A DNA stretch of 64,000 bases from Amycolatopsis camponoti (GTDB lineage: Bacteria; Actinomycetota; Actinomycetes; Mycobacteriales; Pseudonocardiaceae), in contig NZ_CABVGP010000001.1 of the NCBI RefSeq assembly GCF_902497555.1, positions 310,001-374,000 of the forward strand, written 5' to 3'. A program made the position numbers and the translations under genes. Numbering within the stretch: position 1 is the first letter of the stretch; the number at the start of each line of letters is the position of its first letter. The notes beneath the pieces were generated by a model, which was given only the letters and a program-made list of their open reading frames with translations, was not told where the DNA came from and searched no databases. Shown here one piece after another: positions 42,067 through 50,521 of the stretch.

Positions 42067-45000
42067 CTTCGGCCAGCTCGCGCCAGCTCGCCCGTTTCCC
42101 CTGCTGAGTCGCCTCGGTGAACTTCGTGTCACCGAGGCGATTCCGCGTGGCCTGCTCGATCCGCGCGATGTCCGGCTGCGAGCGGTCCACCACACCGCGC
42201 ACGGCGGCGCTCGCCGCGAGCAGCCGCGCCGCCTGTTCGTACTCTTCCTTGCGCAGAGCCAAGTCCGCGATGCCGACGAGCACCTGCGCGATCATGGGTG
42301 CGGCCCCCGTCTCCGATGCCGCCCGCAAGGCCGCGACGCGGTGGTCGCGGGCCTCACCGAGGTCTTCGGCGAGGTAGCCGAGCAGATCGTGGGTCGTGAC
42401 CTGGATGTTCGCCCGCTCGGCGGCCGTGCCCAGCGTCGCCGTCGCGACGTCGAGCTGCCGGCGTGCTTGGACGGCGTCGCCGCTCCAGCGGGCGATGTCC
42501 GCTTTCGCCAGGGCCAGCTCGGTCAACGCCTCCGGCCAGGCGACCCGTTCCGCGAGCCGCTGCGCCTCGGCCATCGCCGCCGCGCCGGCGCCCTCGTCCC
42601 CCGACAGCCAGTACAGCTGGGCCTGCCGCGATCGCATCCGCACGACATCCTCGATGGCGCCGACCTCGGTGACGACGACGATCGCCTGTTCGTAGTGCTC
42701 GCACGCGCCGGCGAACTCGCCGCGCATGGCGATCCGGTCGGCCAGCTCGGTCAGGGCGAACGACGTCCCCCACCGTTCGCCGAGCGCCCGGAACTCGGTC
42801 AGCGCCGTCTCGAGGAAAGCGTCGGCCTCCTGCTCGTCCTCGCCGAGCTGGATCCGCATCTTGCCGAGCTGCAGCCGGGCGAGGCCGCGGACCCACGGGT
42901 CTTCGTCGGCGAGCAGCGGTTCCCACGCGGGCAGGAAGTCTTCCGGCGTCCGCAGCATCCGTTCCAGCGCGGCGACCAGCGACACCGCCGGGTGCGGGTG
43001 CTGAACGCGGCCGCTGAGCTCGTGGACCTGGCGGATCCAGTCCGCCGCCTCGAACTGGTCGCTTTCCCGGCCGGACGTCAGGAACCCGGTGACGAACGCG
43101 TACACCGTGGCGCGGATTTCGTCGGGCACCTCGCCGGGCAGGGCGGTGGCCGCCATGAGCAGCTCGTTGCCCTCGGTCTTGTGCCCGGCGAGCCACCAGT
43201 ACCAGCCGGCGGCCGCCGCGAGCCGCATCGCCTCGGGTGTCTCGCCGGCCGCGAGGGCTCCCCGCATCGCGGCGACGATGTTGTCGTGTTCGGCGTCGAG
43301 GGTGGCGAGCCAGGTGAGCTGGTCGGCACGGCGGAGGTGCGGCTCCGCGGTTTCGGCGAGCTCGGTGAAGTACGCGAGGTGCGCCCGGCGCGCCGAGTCC
43401 GTGTCCCCGGCCTCGGCGAGCCGCTGCTCGGCGTACTCCTTGATCGTGCCGAGCATCCGGTACCGCGGCGCCCGGTCGCCCGCGCTGACGACCAGCGACT
43501 TTTCGGCCAGCGCGGTCAGCAGCTCCTCGGCCGCGTCGGTCCCGCAGACCCGTTCGGCCGCTTCCAGGCTCGCGCCACCGGAGAACACCGAAAGCCGGCA
43601 GAGGACGACGCGTTCGTCGTCGGACAGCAGCTCCCAGCTCCAGTCGATCACCGCGCGCAGCGTCCGGTGCCGCGGCAGCGCGGTGCGGCTGCCGCCGGTC
43701 AGCAGGCGGAACCGGTCGTCGAGGCGGTTGGCGAGCTGGTCGAGGGACATCGTGCGCAGCCTCGCCGCGGCGAGCTCGATGGCCAGCGGCATCCCGTCCA
43801 GCGCCCGGCAGACGCGGGCGAGCGTCGGGGCGTCGGCCACGAAGTCCTTGCGCACCGCGCCGGCCCGGTCTCGCAGCAGCCGGACCGCCGGGGCTTCCTC
43901 GATCTTCGCGGGGTCGGCGCCCTCGGCGGGCAGGACGAGCGGGGCCACCGGCCACAGCGCCTCACCGGTGATGCCGAGGGGTTCGCGGCTCGTCGCGAGA
44001 ATGCGCAGCCGGCGGCACTCGCCGAGCACCCGGTGGGCGAAGGCCGCCGCGGACTCGATGACGTGCTCGCAGTTGTCCAGGACCAGCACCAGGTCGCGGT
44101 CCCGCAGCGCGGCGATCACCCGGTCGGTGGGTTCGGCCTCCGGCGCGTCACCGAGCAGGGCGTCGCGCAGCTTGAGCGCGGCGAGCGTCGCTTGGGCCAC
44201 GTCGCCCTCGGTCGGCGCGAGCTCCACCAGCCAGGCGCCGTCCGGAAAGTCGTCGAGCAGCGTGCGCGCCGTCTCGGTGGCCAGCCGGGTCTTGCCCGAG
44301 CCGCCCGGCCCGACCAGCGTGGTGAGCCGGTGTTCGGTGACGAGCCCGCGGACGGCGGCGACGTCGTCGTCCTTGCCGACGTAACTGGTCAGCTCGGCGC
44401 GCAGGTTCGTCTTGCGCGGCTCTTCGCGCCGGGTCAGCTCGCCGCGCAGCAGCGCGACGTGCAGCGCGGCCAGCTCCGGCGACGGGTCGACGCCCAGCTC
44501 GTCGGCCAGCGTCTCGCGCGTGCGCTCGTAGACTCGCAGGGCCTCGGTGTCCCGGCCGGTCGCGACCAGGCCGCGCATCAGCGCGCCGACGAGCCGCTCC
44601 CGGGCCGGGTGCGCGGCCACCAGGTCGGTGAGCTCGGTGACGACGCTCTGGCCGAACTCGGTCTCCGCGTCGAAACGGTCCTCGAGGGCGGCCAGCCGGA
44701 GTCCTTCGAGCCGCGTGACCGCGGCGTCGAACGCGGCGCTCTCGGTCAGGCCGACGTCCTGCATGGCCGCGCCCCGCCACAACGCCAGCGCCGCACGCAG
44801 CTGCCGGACATCGTCGCCGGCCTGGGTGACGAGGCGTTCGAACCGCACGGCGTCGACGGCGTCGGGGTCGACGGTCAGCCGGTAGCCGGCGGGCCGGCCT
44901 TCGACGGCGGCGCCGTCCGGGAGGACCTTCCGCAGCCGGGAAACCAAGCGCTGCAACGCGTTCGCCGCGTCGGCGGGCGGGTTCTCGCCCCAGATCCAGT

Positions 45001-45154
45001 CGACGAGCGTCGCCTTCGGGACCACCCGGCCCGGGTCGAGCGCGAGCGCGATCAGCAGTCCGCGCAGCCGGGCGCCCGGCACGTCGGCCGCGGTGCCGTC
45101 GTCCGCGCGAACTTCGAATGACCCCAGTATCCCGATCTGCACCAGGCCGATCAT
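42050..45154 (-). CDS. Large SARP regulator: BTAD + AAA/NB-ARC ATPase + TPR
   Basis: 1034 aa. OmpR-type DNA-binding domain 1-90 (QIGILGSFEV, PGARLRGLLIALAL, LVDWIWGE, LQRLVSRLRKVLP), BTAD 95-240, then an ATPase with Walker A VGPGGSGKTRLA and Walker B LVLVLDNCEHVIES, a helical extension (LWRWY-type WYWWLAGHKTEG) and C-terminal TPR-like helices. Typical LuxR/SARP-STAND architecture. The ATG at 45154 is the first before the domain. It diverges from a P450 gene; SARP-type repeats lie between them and at drrA, so the regulator probably controls both and itself. Confidence 0.85.
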   Translation of the reverse strand: MIGLVQIGILGSFEVRADDGTAADVPGARLRGLLIALALDPGRVVPKATLVDWIWGENPPADAANALQRLVSRLRKVLPDGAAVEGRPAGYRLTVDPDAVDAVRFERLVTQAGDDVRQLRAALALWRGAAMQDVGLTESAAFDAAVTRLEGLRLAALEDRFDAETEFGQSVVTELTDLVAAHPARERLVGALMRGLVATGRDTEALRVYERTRETLADELGVDPSPELAALHVALLRGELTRREEPRKTNLRAELTSYVGKDDDVAAVRGLVTEHRLTTLVGPGGSGKTRLATETARTLLDDFPDGAWLVELAPTEGDVAQATLAALKLRDALLGDAPEAEPTDRVIAALRDRDLVLVLDNCEHVIESAAAFAHRVLGECRRLRILATSREPLGITGEALWPVAPLVLPAEGADPAKIEEAPAVRLLRDRAGAVRKDFVADAPTLARVCRALDGMPLAIELAAARLRTMSLDQLANRLDDRFRLLTGGSRTALPRHRTLRAVIDWSWELLSDDERVVLCRLSVFSGGASLEAAERVCGTDAAEELLTALAEKSLVVSAGDRAPRYRMLGTIKEYAEQRLAEAGDTDSARRAHLAYFTELAETAEPHLRRADQLTWLATLDAEHDNIVAAMRGALAAGETPEAMRLAAAAGWYWWLAGHKTEGNELLMAATALPGEVPDEIRATVYAFVTGFLTSGRESDQFEAADWIRQVHELSGRVQHPHPAVSLVAALERMLRTPEDFLPAWEPLLADEDPWVRGLARLQLGKMRIQLGEDEQEADAFLETALTEFRALGERWGTSFALTELADRIAMRGEFAGACEHYEQAIVVVTEVGAIEDVVRMRSRQAQLYWLSGDEGAGAAAMAEAQRLAERVAWPEALTELALAKADIARWSGDAVQARRQLDVATATLGTAAERANIQVTTHDLLGYLAEDLGEARDHRVAALRAASETGAAPMIAQVLVGIADLALRKEEYEQAARLLAASAAVRGVVDRSQPDIARIEQATRNRLGDTKFTEATQQGKRASWRELAEVTLAS

Positions 45155-45169
45155 GCCACGGGCGCCCGG

Positions 45170-45198
45170 GTGTCCGGGCCGTGTCAGCGCCATGTCAG
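45170..45198. promoter_or_regulatory. Triple heptamer repeat between the SARP gene and the P450
   Basis: GTGTCCG-GGCC-GTGTCAG-CGCC-ATGTCAG: three heptamers at exact 11-bp period, matching the drrA repeats (consensus RTGTCAG). It lies between divergent start codons and could act on either gene. Confidence 0.7.
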
Positions 45199-45245
45199 GC
45201 CGGGCGGCGATCGTGGTCGGCACACCCACCACGAAAGGACCTCCG

Positions 45246-46448
45246 ATGAGCGACATCCCTCAGGGACTTCCGATGGAGCGCGACGCGGGGCCCTTCGACC
45301 CGCCCCGCGAGGTCACCCGCCTGCGCGACACCCGCCCGGTCAGCCCGATGGTGTTCCCCGACGGGCACGAGGGCTGGCTCGTCACCGGCTACGAAGCGGT
45401 GCGCGAGATGATGGCCGACACGCGGTTCAGCTCGCGGCTGGACCTCGACGTCGTCCACGTGCCGTACGAGACGCCCGGCATGCCCGTCGCGACCGAGCCG
45501 TCCCCGCAGCTGCCGGGCATGTTCATCGCGATGGACCCGCCGGACCACGGCCGGCTGCGCAAGCGGCTCACCGGCGCCTTCACCGTGAAGCGGATGAAGC
45601 AGCTCGAAGAGCACATCGCCGAGATCGTCGAGCGGCAGCTGGACCACGTGGCGCGCCTGGCGCCGCCGATCGACCTGGTGAAGGAGTTCGCGCTGCCGGT
45701 GCCGTCGCTGGTGATCTGCGAACTGCTCGGCGTCGCCTATGAAGACCGCGAGAGCTTCCAGGCCAACTCGGCGCAGTTCATGATCCGGGACCAGACGCTC
45801 GAAGAGAAGATGGGCGCGTACATCGCGCTGAACACGTACCTGTCCGAGCTGGTCACCCACAAGCGCTCTTCGCCGGGCGAGGACATCCTGTCCGACCTGG
45901 CCTCCCACGAGGACCTGACGATCGAGGAGCTGACCGGCGCCGCGTTCCTGTTGCTGATCGCGGGACACGAGACGACGGCGAACATGCTGTCGCTGGGCAC
46001 TTTCGCGCTGCTGGAGCACCCTTCGGAGCTGGCTTCGCTGAGCGCCGATCCGGCGTTGATGCCGGGCGCGGTGGAGGAGCTGTTGCGGTACCTGTCCGTC
46101 GCCGACATCTTCTTCCGGTACGCGACGGAGGACCTTTCGCTGGGAGGCGAAACGATCCTCAAGGGGTCGACGGTGGTCGTGTCGCTGCTGGCGGCCAACC
46201 GCGACCCGCAGCGGTTCGAGAACCCGGACGTCTTGGACATCCGCCGCAACGCGCGGGGGCTGCTGTCGTTCGGCCACGGCGTGCACCAGTGCCTGGGGCA
46301 GCAGCTGGCGAGGATCGAGATGCGGGCCGGGTTCGAGGGCCTGCTGCGGCGGTTCCCGACGCTTCGGCTCGCCGTGCCCGCCGCGGAGGTGAAGCTGCGG
46401 ACCGACATGAACATCTACGGGGTGCACGAACTGCCGGTCACCTGGTGA
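45246..46448 (+). CDS. Cytochrome P450 (CYP105/107-like soluble class)
   Basis: 400 aa, normal bacterial length. I-helix LLIAGHETTANM, ExxR as EELLRYL, heme-binding FGHGVHQCLGQQLAR with the Cys ligand; PPDHGRLRKRL in the C-helix region. Oxidises a hydrophobic small molecule; ferredoxin and reductase genes are not adjacent. ATG after AAAGGAC. Co-regulation with drrAB through SARP repeats suggests antibiotic production, resistance or detoxification, without a biosynthetic core nearby. Confidence 0.9.
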   Translation: MSDIPQGLPMERDAGPFDPPREVTRLRDTRPVSPMVFPDGHEGWLVTGYEAVREMMADTRFSSRLDLDVVHVPYETPGMPVATEPSPQLPGMFIAMDPPDHGRLRKRLTGAFTVKRMKQLEEHIAEIVERQLDHVARLAPPIDLVKEFALPVPSLVICELLGVAYEDRESFQANSAQFMIRDQTLEEKMGAYIALNTYLSELVTHKRSSPGEDILSDLASHEDLTIEELTGAAFLLLIAGHETTANMLSLGTFALLEHPSELASLSADPALMPGAVEELLRYLSVADIFFRYATEDLSLGGETILKGSTVVVSLLAANRDPQRFENPDVLDIRRNARGLLSFGHGVHQCLGQQLARIEMRAGFEGLLRRFPTLRLAVPAAEVKLRTDMNIYGVHELPVTW

Positions 46449-46456
46449 GCTTCGGC

Positions 46457-46493
46457 CGTGACACGCGGGATCGGCCGCTTCCCGCGTGTCACG
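46457..46493. terminator. Long hairpin between P450 and RAMA-CBS-HEPN gene
   Basis: CGTGACACGCGGG and CCCGCGTGTCACG: perfect 13-bp stem, 11-base loop. It contains the stop codon of the minus-strand gene and lies 9 bases after the P450 stop, so it would end transcription from both sides. Confidence 0.75.
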
Positions 46494-47910
46494 CCGGATC
46501 GCGGTACTGGTGCAGCAGGCTGTTGAAGTTCCGCAAGGTTGCGATGGCGTCGTCGGAGACCGGATCGGGATGGAAATGCATGATGCTGTTGCGGAGCTGG
46601 CGAATGGCATCGAGCCGGTCGATGAAGACTTGACGATCCAGGGGCCAGTCGAGCTTTCCCCAGACCTCCCGGTTGCCGAGGATGCGCTGGTAATCACCGA
46701 AGCCGAGTTCGTTGAAGTTCTTGATAGTCCTGCTGCACAGCGGCTGGACGGTCGGAAGGTCCACCGCGCGGCTCAAGATCCAGCGCAGCGTTTGGTCCAG
46801 CTCGCCCAGCTGAAAGAACGGTGTGGCCATCTCGCCGTAGCGGCGGGCCACGTCCGCCGTCGTGACGATGCCTTTCACTTCCTTGCTTACGTTGGTCACG
46901 AACACGAACTCGCGTTGCTGCAGCGTGGGGAGCACTTCGAAAAGGTCGCGGTCGTACGTGACGACCTCGACATGGGTGTCGATCGCATCGGCCACGCTGG
47001 CATCGCACCTTTGGTGCATCGCCTGAGCGATCGAGCGCCAGGTCACCGCACCACGCACGTTGCGAGGGCCGTTCAGGACAGCCAGCTGCGAGTAGTCGTT
47101 GATGACCATTTTTGTAATGGCTTCTTTGAGCGGACTGTGGGTTCCTACCGACTCGACGCCCCTAAGAGGAGAGATGTTTCCCACAGTGAGGCGGACATTC
47201 AGACTGCTGTCGGCCTCATCGTCCTCGGCAGCAGGGCCGTTGTCGTCTCCGGAGAGCGCTGCAGTCACTGCTTCTTCCGGCTCGTCGCGCGGCGTGGTCA
47301 GCGTAACCGTCGAGTCGAGGGTCACGGCACGAAAACTCGGTGACGTCACCAGTCCGTGGTTGGCGAGATCGGCCTCGATCTTGCTGACTTGGTCACCGCG
47401 ATCCGTCGCTCCCCAGATCCTCAGGAGTTCGCGAACCGTGACGCGATCGGGGTTGCCTTCCTCAGCGTGACCGCGCGCCTGCCTGAGGCGCTCGTGGACA
47501 CGCTGAGGGTCTTGGTCGTCCTCCGAACGCGCCGCGGCAGCGGTCCGTGAAATCGTCCGGTCGAGCAGCTCTTGACGGACGGAGTCGAGCAAGCGGTCCT
47601 GGTCGACGACCAGCCACGCGCGCCAACCGTCGACCGCATGCATGCCGGCAGCCACCACAGCAGCTCGCGATGGGGAGCGGAACTCCTCACCGTCGGGCTC
47701 CAGCCGGATCCGCCCCTGGTCGGTCACTGTTGCCTCATAGGTCACACCGATCCGGTTGCGCCTGAACCGGAGCTTCGCGCCTGCCCGGATGAGGCCGGCT
47801 TCCAGCAGGTCGGAGACCATGACGCGCCGTCCGTCTATCAAGTACATCGAGCGACCGCCGGCGTCATCGCTCGCGGTCGCCACTGACTGGCCAGCCACCC
47901 GCGTCACCAC
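46489..47910 (-). CDS. RAMA - winged-helix-like - CBS pair - HEPN protein
   Basis: 473 aa. RAMA domain about 22-103 (VSDLLEAGLIRAGAKLRF, SPSRAAVVAAGMHAVDGWRAWLV), a predicted wHTH-like segment about 150-205 (TVRELLRIWGATDRGDQVSKI), two CBS motifs about 240-365 (GTHSPLKEAITKM, IVTTADVARRYGE) and a C-terminal HEPN-like domain with R440-N-x3-H445 (LRNSIMH), the R-x4-H motif of HEPN RNases. RAMA domains recognise modified DNA or associate with methylases; CBS binds adenine nucleotides. The likely role is a nucleotide-gated effector RNase. GTG at 47910, or at 47907 with a GTGA overlap. Notably lower GC than its neighbours. Confidence 0.75.
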   Translation of the reverse strand: MVTRVAGQSVATASDDAGGRSMYLIDGRRVMVSDLLEAGLIRAGAKLRFRRNRIGVTYEATVTDQGRIRLEPDGEEFRSPSRAAVVAAGMHAVDGWRAWLVVDQDRLLDSVRQELLDRTISRTAAAARSEDDQDPQRVHERLRQARGHAEEGNPDRVTVRELLRIWGATDRGDQVSKIEADLANHGLVTSPSFRAVTLDSTVTLTTPRDEPEEAVTAALSGDDNGPAAEDDEADSSLNVRLTVGNISPLRGVESVGTHSPLKEAITKMVINDYSQLAVLNGPRNVRGAVTWRSIAQAMHQRCDASVADAIDTHVEVVTYDRDLFEVLPTLQQREFVFVTNVSKEVKGIVTTADVARRYGEMATPFFQLGELDQTLRWILSRAVDLPTVQPLCSRTIKNFNELGFGDYQRILGNREVWGKLDWPLDRQVFIDRLDAIRQLRNSIMHFHPDPVSDDAIATLRNFNSLLHQYRDPA

Positions 47911-48626
47911 TTGCGCAACCCGGCGAACTTGCGTCGAGCGCCGATCGCTTGGTATAGCACCCGCTTCTTGAGTTCTCGCTGGCTCAGGCGGGTTACGCGC
48001 GTGAGTTGCAACTCGGCGGCGACGGCGAGCAGAGCCGCCTTGTCCAGGCGCTGTGCGTCGAGGTAGGCCGCACCGTCGCTCTCGGTTTCGAGTTCGCGCA
48101 AGTGCGAGGCGATGGCCGCGACGTCGACAGCCGGCTTGCGGTCGTCGTCCGGAACGAGAGTCTCCGGGGTGGGGGATCGCCGGCTGACGTCCGGCTTGTC
48201 CGCCACTGCAGCGAGGGGCGCGCGCGGTCGGATTTCGTGCTCTGGCCGGGACACGTCATCCCGGTCGCCCGCATGCACGGCCAGATATTCGATGAGGTCG
48301 TCTCGGAGGCGAACACCGCTGGTGATCTTGATGCCCAAGTTCCGGGCTGTTGCTTTCAACTCGGCCACAGTCGGCTTTGCCGCGTTCAGGTAGATGCGGC
48401 GATCGCTCCGGGAATCCAGCTTCGGAAGATCCCGAGCGGCTTGCACTGGTTCGCTTGAAGGCGATTCGAGCGGATCGACCGGTGTTTCGCGTGACACGTC
48501 GTCAGCGCCGGTGACAGTCAGTCGCAAGGTTCCGTCGGCGATGGCCTGTAGGGTGGATTCCTCTTGCTGCGCGAGAAAATCGAACAACCTGGCTTGCAAG
48601 GAGACGTAGCTCTTCAGATCGCTCAC
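47904..48626 (-). CDS. Protein with two SAP/Rho_N-like repeats, unnamed
   Basis: 240 aa, GTG start overlapping the ParA stop. Residues 1-36 form a likely coiled coil (LQARLFDFLAQQEESTLQAIADG). Two similar modules follow: 74-118 (SDRRIYLNAAKPTVAELKA...LGIK) and 183-229 (SDGAAYLDAQRLDKAALLA...LQLTR), separated by a disordered linker with VSR motifs. Their pattern (SDxxxYLxA, then helix AxLxAxAxxL) resembles SAP or Rho_N helical hairpins that bind nucleic acid. It probably links the ATPase and the HEPN effector to DNA or RNA. No family was recognised. Confidence 0.7.
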   Translation of the reverse strand: MSDLKSYVSLQARLFDFLAQQEESTLQAIADGTLRLTVTGADDVSRETPVDPLESPSSEPVQAARDLPKLDSRSDRRIYLNAAKPTVAELKATARNLGIKITSGVRLRDDLIEYLAVHAGDRDDVSRPEHEIRPRAPLAAVADKPDVSRRSPTPETLVPDDDRKPAVDVAAIASHLRELETESDGAAYLDAQRLDKAALLAVAAELQLTRVTRLSQRELKKRVLYQAIGARRKFAGLRKW

Positions 48627-49570
48627 CGGTGACCGCCGGCGGGCAGCTCTAGCGCACTCAACACTTCGTCGGTCAGTTCGTCGAACTCGCGAACGACGTC
48701 GTCTCGGACGGCGGGCCGGAGCATCGCCGGCACACCGCCTTGACCAGCGTCTCCGAAGTCGCGCGGACTGTTGCGGATCGTGGTTTTCAGGACGGGTACT
48801 TGCGAATTGAGGCCCACCTGGTCGATGTAGGCCTGCTGGCCGGCGACTACCTGCTGGGAATAGATCTGCACCATGGTGAAGACCACGCCGAGGACGCCGG
48901 GATCGATCGGCCGGTACTCCTTCGAGCCACCTTTGTGATTGACGAAGTCGTTGAACTGTTCGACCAGTTCCCGGCAGTTGCCCACCAAGTAGTCCAAGCC
49001 CAGCGTGGACAGGTAGTCCGCCTTGGCCGGCACGAGAACCTGCTCGCTCGCGACGATCGCTGTCTTGGTGACGATGCCGAAGTTGGGGGCGCAGTCGATG
49101 AGCACCAGGTCGTACTTGGCGAAGTGATCGTCCCGCAGTGCCTCACGCAGACAACTGTGCAACTCGAGGAACCGCTGCTTCGATCCGTCGAGCGTGGTGG
49201 CCCCGCCCAACCTGGCAGCGAGCTGCAGGTCGATGTCGATGAGTCCGAGGTGTGAGGAGATCAGGTCGATGCGGCCGCCGGAGTGCTCGAGAACGCGGTT
49301 CACTCGTTCCGGCGTAACGACGAGGTCGGCGAGTGACGTGTCCCGGCCGGGTGATTCGTCTTCGTACCATTGCCTGATCGTGCGGTTTTCGTCCTTGAGG
49401 CGATGGTGCCATTCGTCGATCTCGTAGAACGAGAAGGTCAAATTCGTCTGTGGGTCGAGGTCGATGAGGAGCACTCGCAGACCGCGGCTCGCAGCCAGCG
49501 CGCCGAGGTTTGCCGTGACTGTCGTCTTGCCCACGCCGCCCTTGTAGTTCATGACCGCCACGACCCGCAT
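48623..49570 (-). CDS. ParA/MinD-type ATPase
   Basis: 315 aa. Deviant Walker A KGGVGKTT (residues 10-17), A' LIDLDPQTNLT, Walker B YDLVLIDCAPNFG. It has a ParA fold without the N-terminal HTH of plasmid type Ia ParA and without a ParB gene nearby. The ATG at 49570 has GGGAGAAG 3 bases upstream; longer in-frame starts lack this and lie in the leader. It is the first gene of the three-gene operon, whose promoter is predicted about 200 bp upstream. Its role in partition seems unlikely; a switch for the following proteins is inferred. Confidence 0.85.
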   Translation of the reverse strand: MRVVAVMNYKGGVGKTTVTANLGALAASRGLRVLLIDLDPQTNLTFSFYEIDEWHHRLKDENRTIRQWYEDESPGRDTSLADLVVTPERVNRVLEHSGGRIDLISSHLGLIDIDLQLAARLGGATTLDGSKQRFLELHSCLREALRDDHFAKYDLVLIDCAPNFGIVTKTAIVASEQVLVPAKADYLSTLGLDYLVGNCRELVEQFNDFVNHKGGSKEYRPIDPGVLGVVFTMVQIYSQQVVAGQQAYIDQVGLNSQVPVLKTTIRNSPRDFGDAGQGGVPAMLRPAVRDDVVREFDELTDEVLSALELPAGGHR

Positions 49571-49783
49571 GCTCTTCTCCCTGGTGGTCTCGTGCTCGTC
49601 GGCGCCGGCGAACGGTGATCGGCTTGCTTGCCGACCTGGCTTTACGACCTTCGCAGATTCTGTGTGCCGGAAGCAACTGACGAGGAGGTACATCGACACG
49701 AAGTACGTCATGCGATAGTCCATTTGTAGTACCTGCATGCTGTTATTGCCGAGAATCGTGCGCGCACTGTCACGGAAGTGACC

Positions 49784-49812
49784 ACTATTTGGCAAGCGGG
49801 CGACTTTTTCAA
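49784..49812 (-). promoter_or_regulatory. Predicted promoter of the ParA-RAMA/HEPN operon
   Basis: On the minus strand TTGAAA, 17 bases, AATAGT: good -35 and -10 elements with ideal spacing, in AT-rich DNA. Transcription would begin near 49776, giving a leader of about 200 nt before the ParA start codon; the leader itself is unusually AT-rich for this genome. Confidence 0.5.
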
Positions 49813-49844
49813 CTGATTTGAAGACAGCGGGTGACTGTCGTGCG

Positions 49845-50470
49845 TCAGCCGCGGCGGGCCCGCATCCACAGGATCACGTCGAGGCAGCGCAGCGGGCTGA
49901 TGTCCTCGATCCCGCCCGCTTCCTTGCGCAGCTTCGCCACCGCCGAGGCGCGGGTCGGGTCGGTGTGGAACCAGTTCCACAGGCAGTTCCACGGGCTCGC
50001 GGGCGCTTGAGGATCGCTCTGACCTGGCTGTCGTACACCGGGGTCAGGCGGGGGCGCTTGCGGGCCAGCAGCTTGGACGCCGTCACCGGGCGGTGGTTGC
50101 CGCCGCACTGGCGGAACAGCTCCCACAGCCGGTGCGCCCGGTTCGTAGACCGACCACGGGGCCGAGTGCATGAGGATGTCCGCCGGGATCTGCTCCAGCA
50201 GCTCCCGGATCTGGAGCGCGTACGTGATCGTCGTGTCGATGGCCACGTTCGCCAGGCTGGTGATGCTCAGGAAGTTCAGCGCCAGGACGTCCGCTTCGGT
50301 CACCGTGTTGGCGACCGACGGGCCGTCGCCGCCCCGGCGAACCGCTCGAACCAGCGGCCGGTGTAGCGGCGCTGGGCGAAGTAGCGCCTCAGCGCGGTCA
50401 ATGACTCTTCGCGGTGCTCGCCGCGGACGCATTCGTCCAGGACGTGGTGCTGGTGCGCGTACTCGGTCAT
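49845..50470 (-). pseudogene. Frameshifted actinobacterial hypothetical protein (DUF6308-like)
   Basis: The intact reading would start MTEYAHQHHVLDEC and continue RRYTGRWFERFAGG, GDGPSVANTVTEADVLALNFLSI, APWSVYEP, AHRLWELFRQCGGNHRPVTASKLLARKRP and WNCLWNWFHTDPT. Three single-base changes break it: a deletion in the C-run at 50332-50335, an insertion at 50137-50139 and a deletion near 49998-50000. Each break joins two well-conserved segments in different frames. The ERFAGGGDxPxVAN pattern recalls DUF6308 proteins. True decay or sequencing errors in G/C runs cannot be separated here. Confidence 0.6.
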
Positions 50471-50521
50471 GTCGCACGCTCCCCTCGTCGCGAATGAGGG
50501 TCGCGTCCGTGACCGTGGTCG

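Noticed and set aside
41729..45121. 1130-codon plus-strand open frame
   Set aside because: It lies antisense to the large SARP gene, which has clear BTAD, Walker and TPR motifs. Long open antisense frames are normal at this GC.
40394..46448. Biosynthetic gene cluster
   Set aside because: Exporter, SARP and P450 are present, but no polyketide, peptide, terpene or RiPP core gene lies in the window. Treated as a regulon instead.
48623..49570. Plasmid or chromosome partition locus
   Set aside because: No ParB gene and no parS repeats near the ParA-type gene; its operon partners are RAMA-CBS-HEPN and SAP-like proteins.
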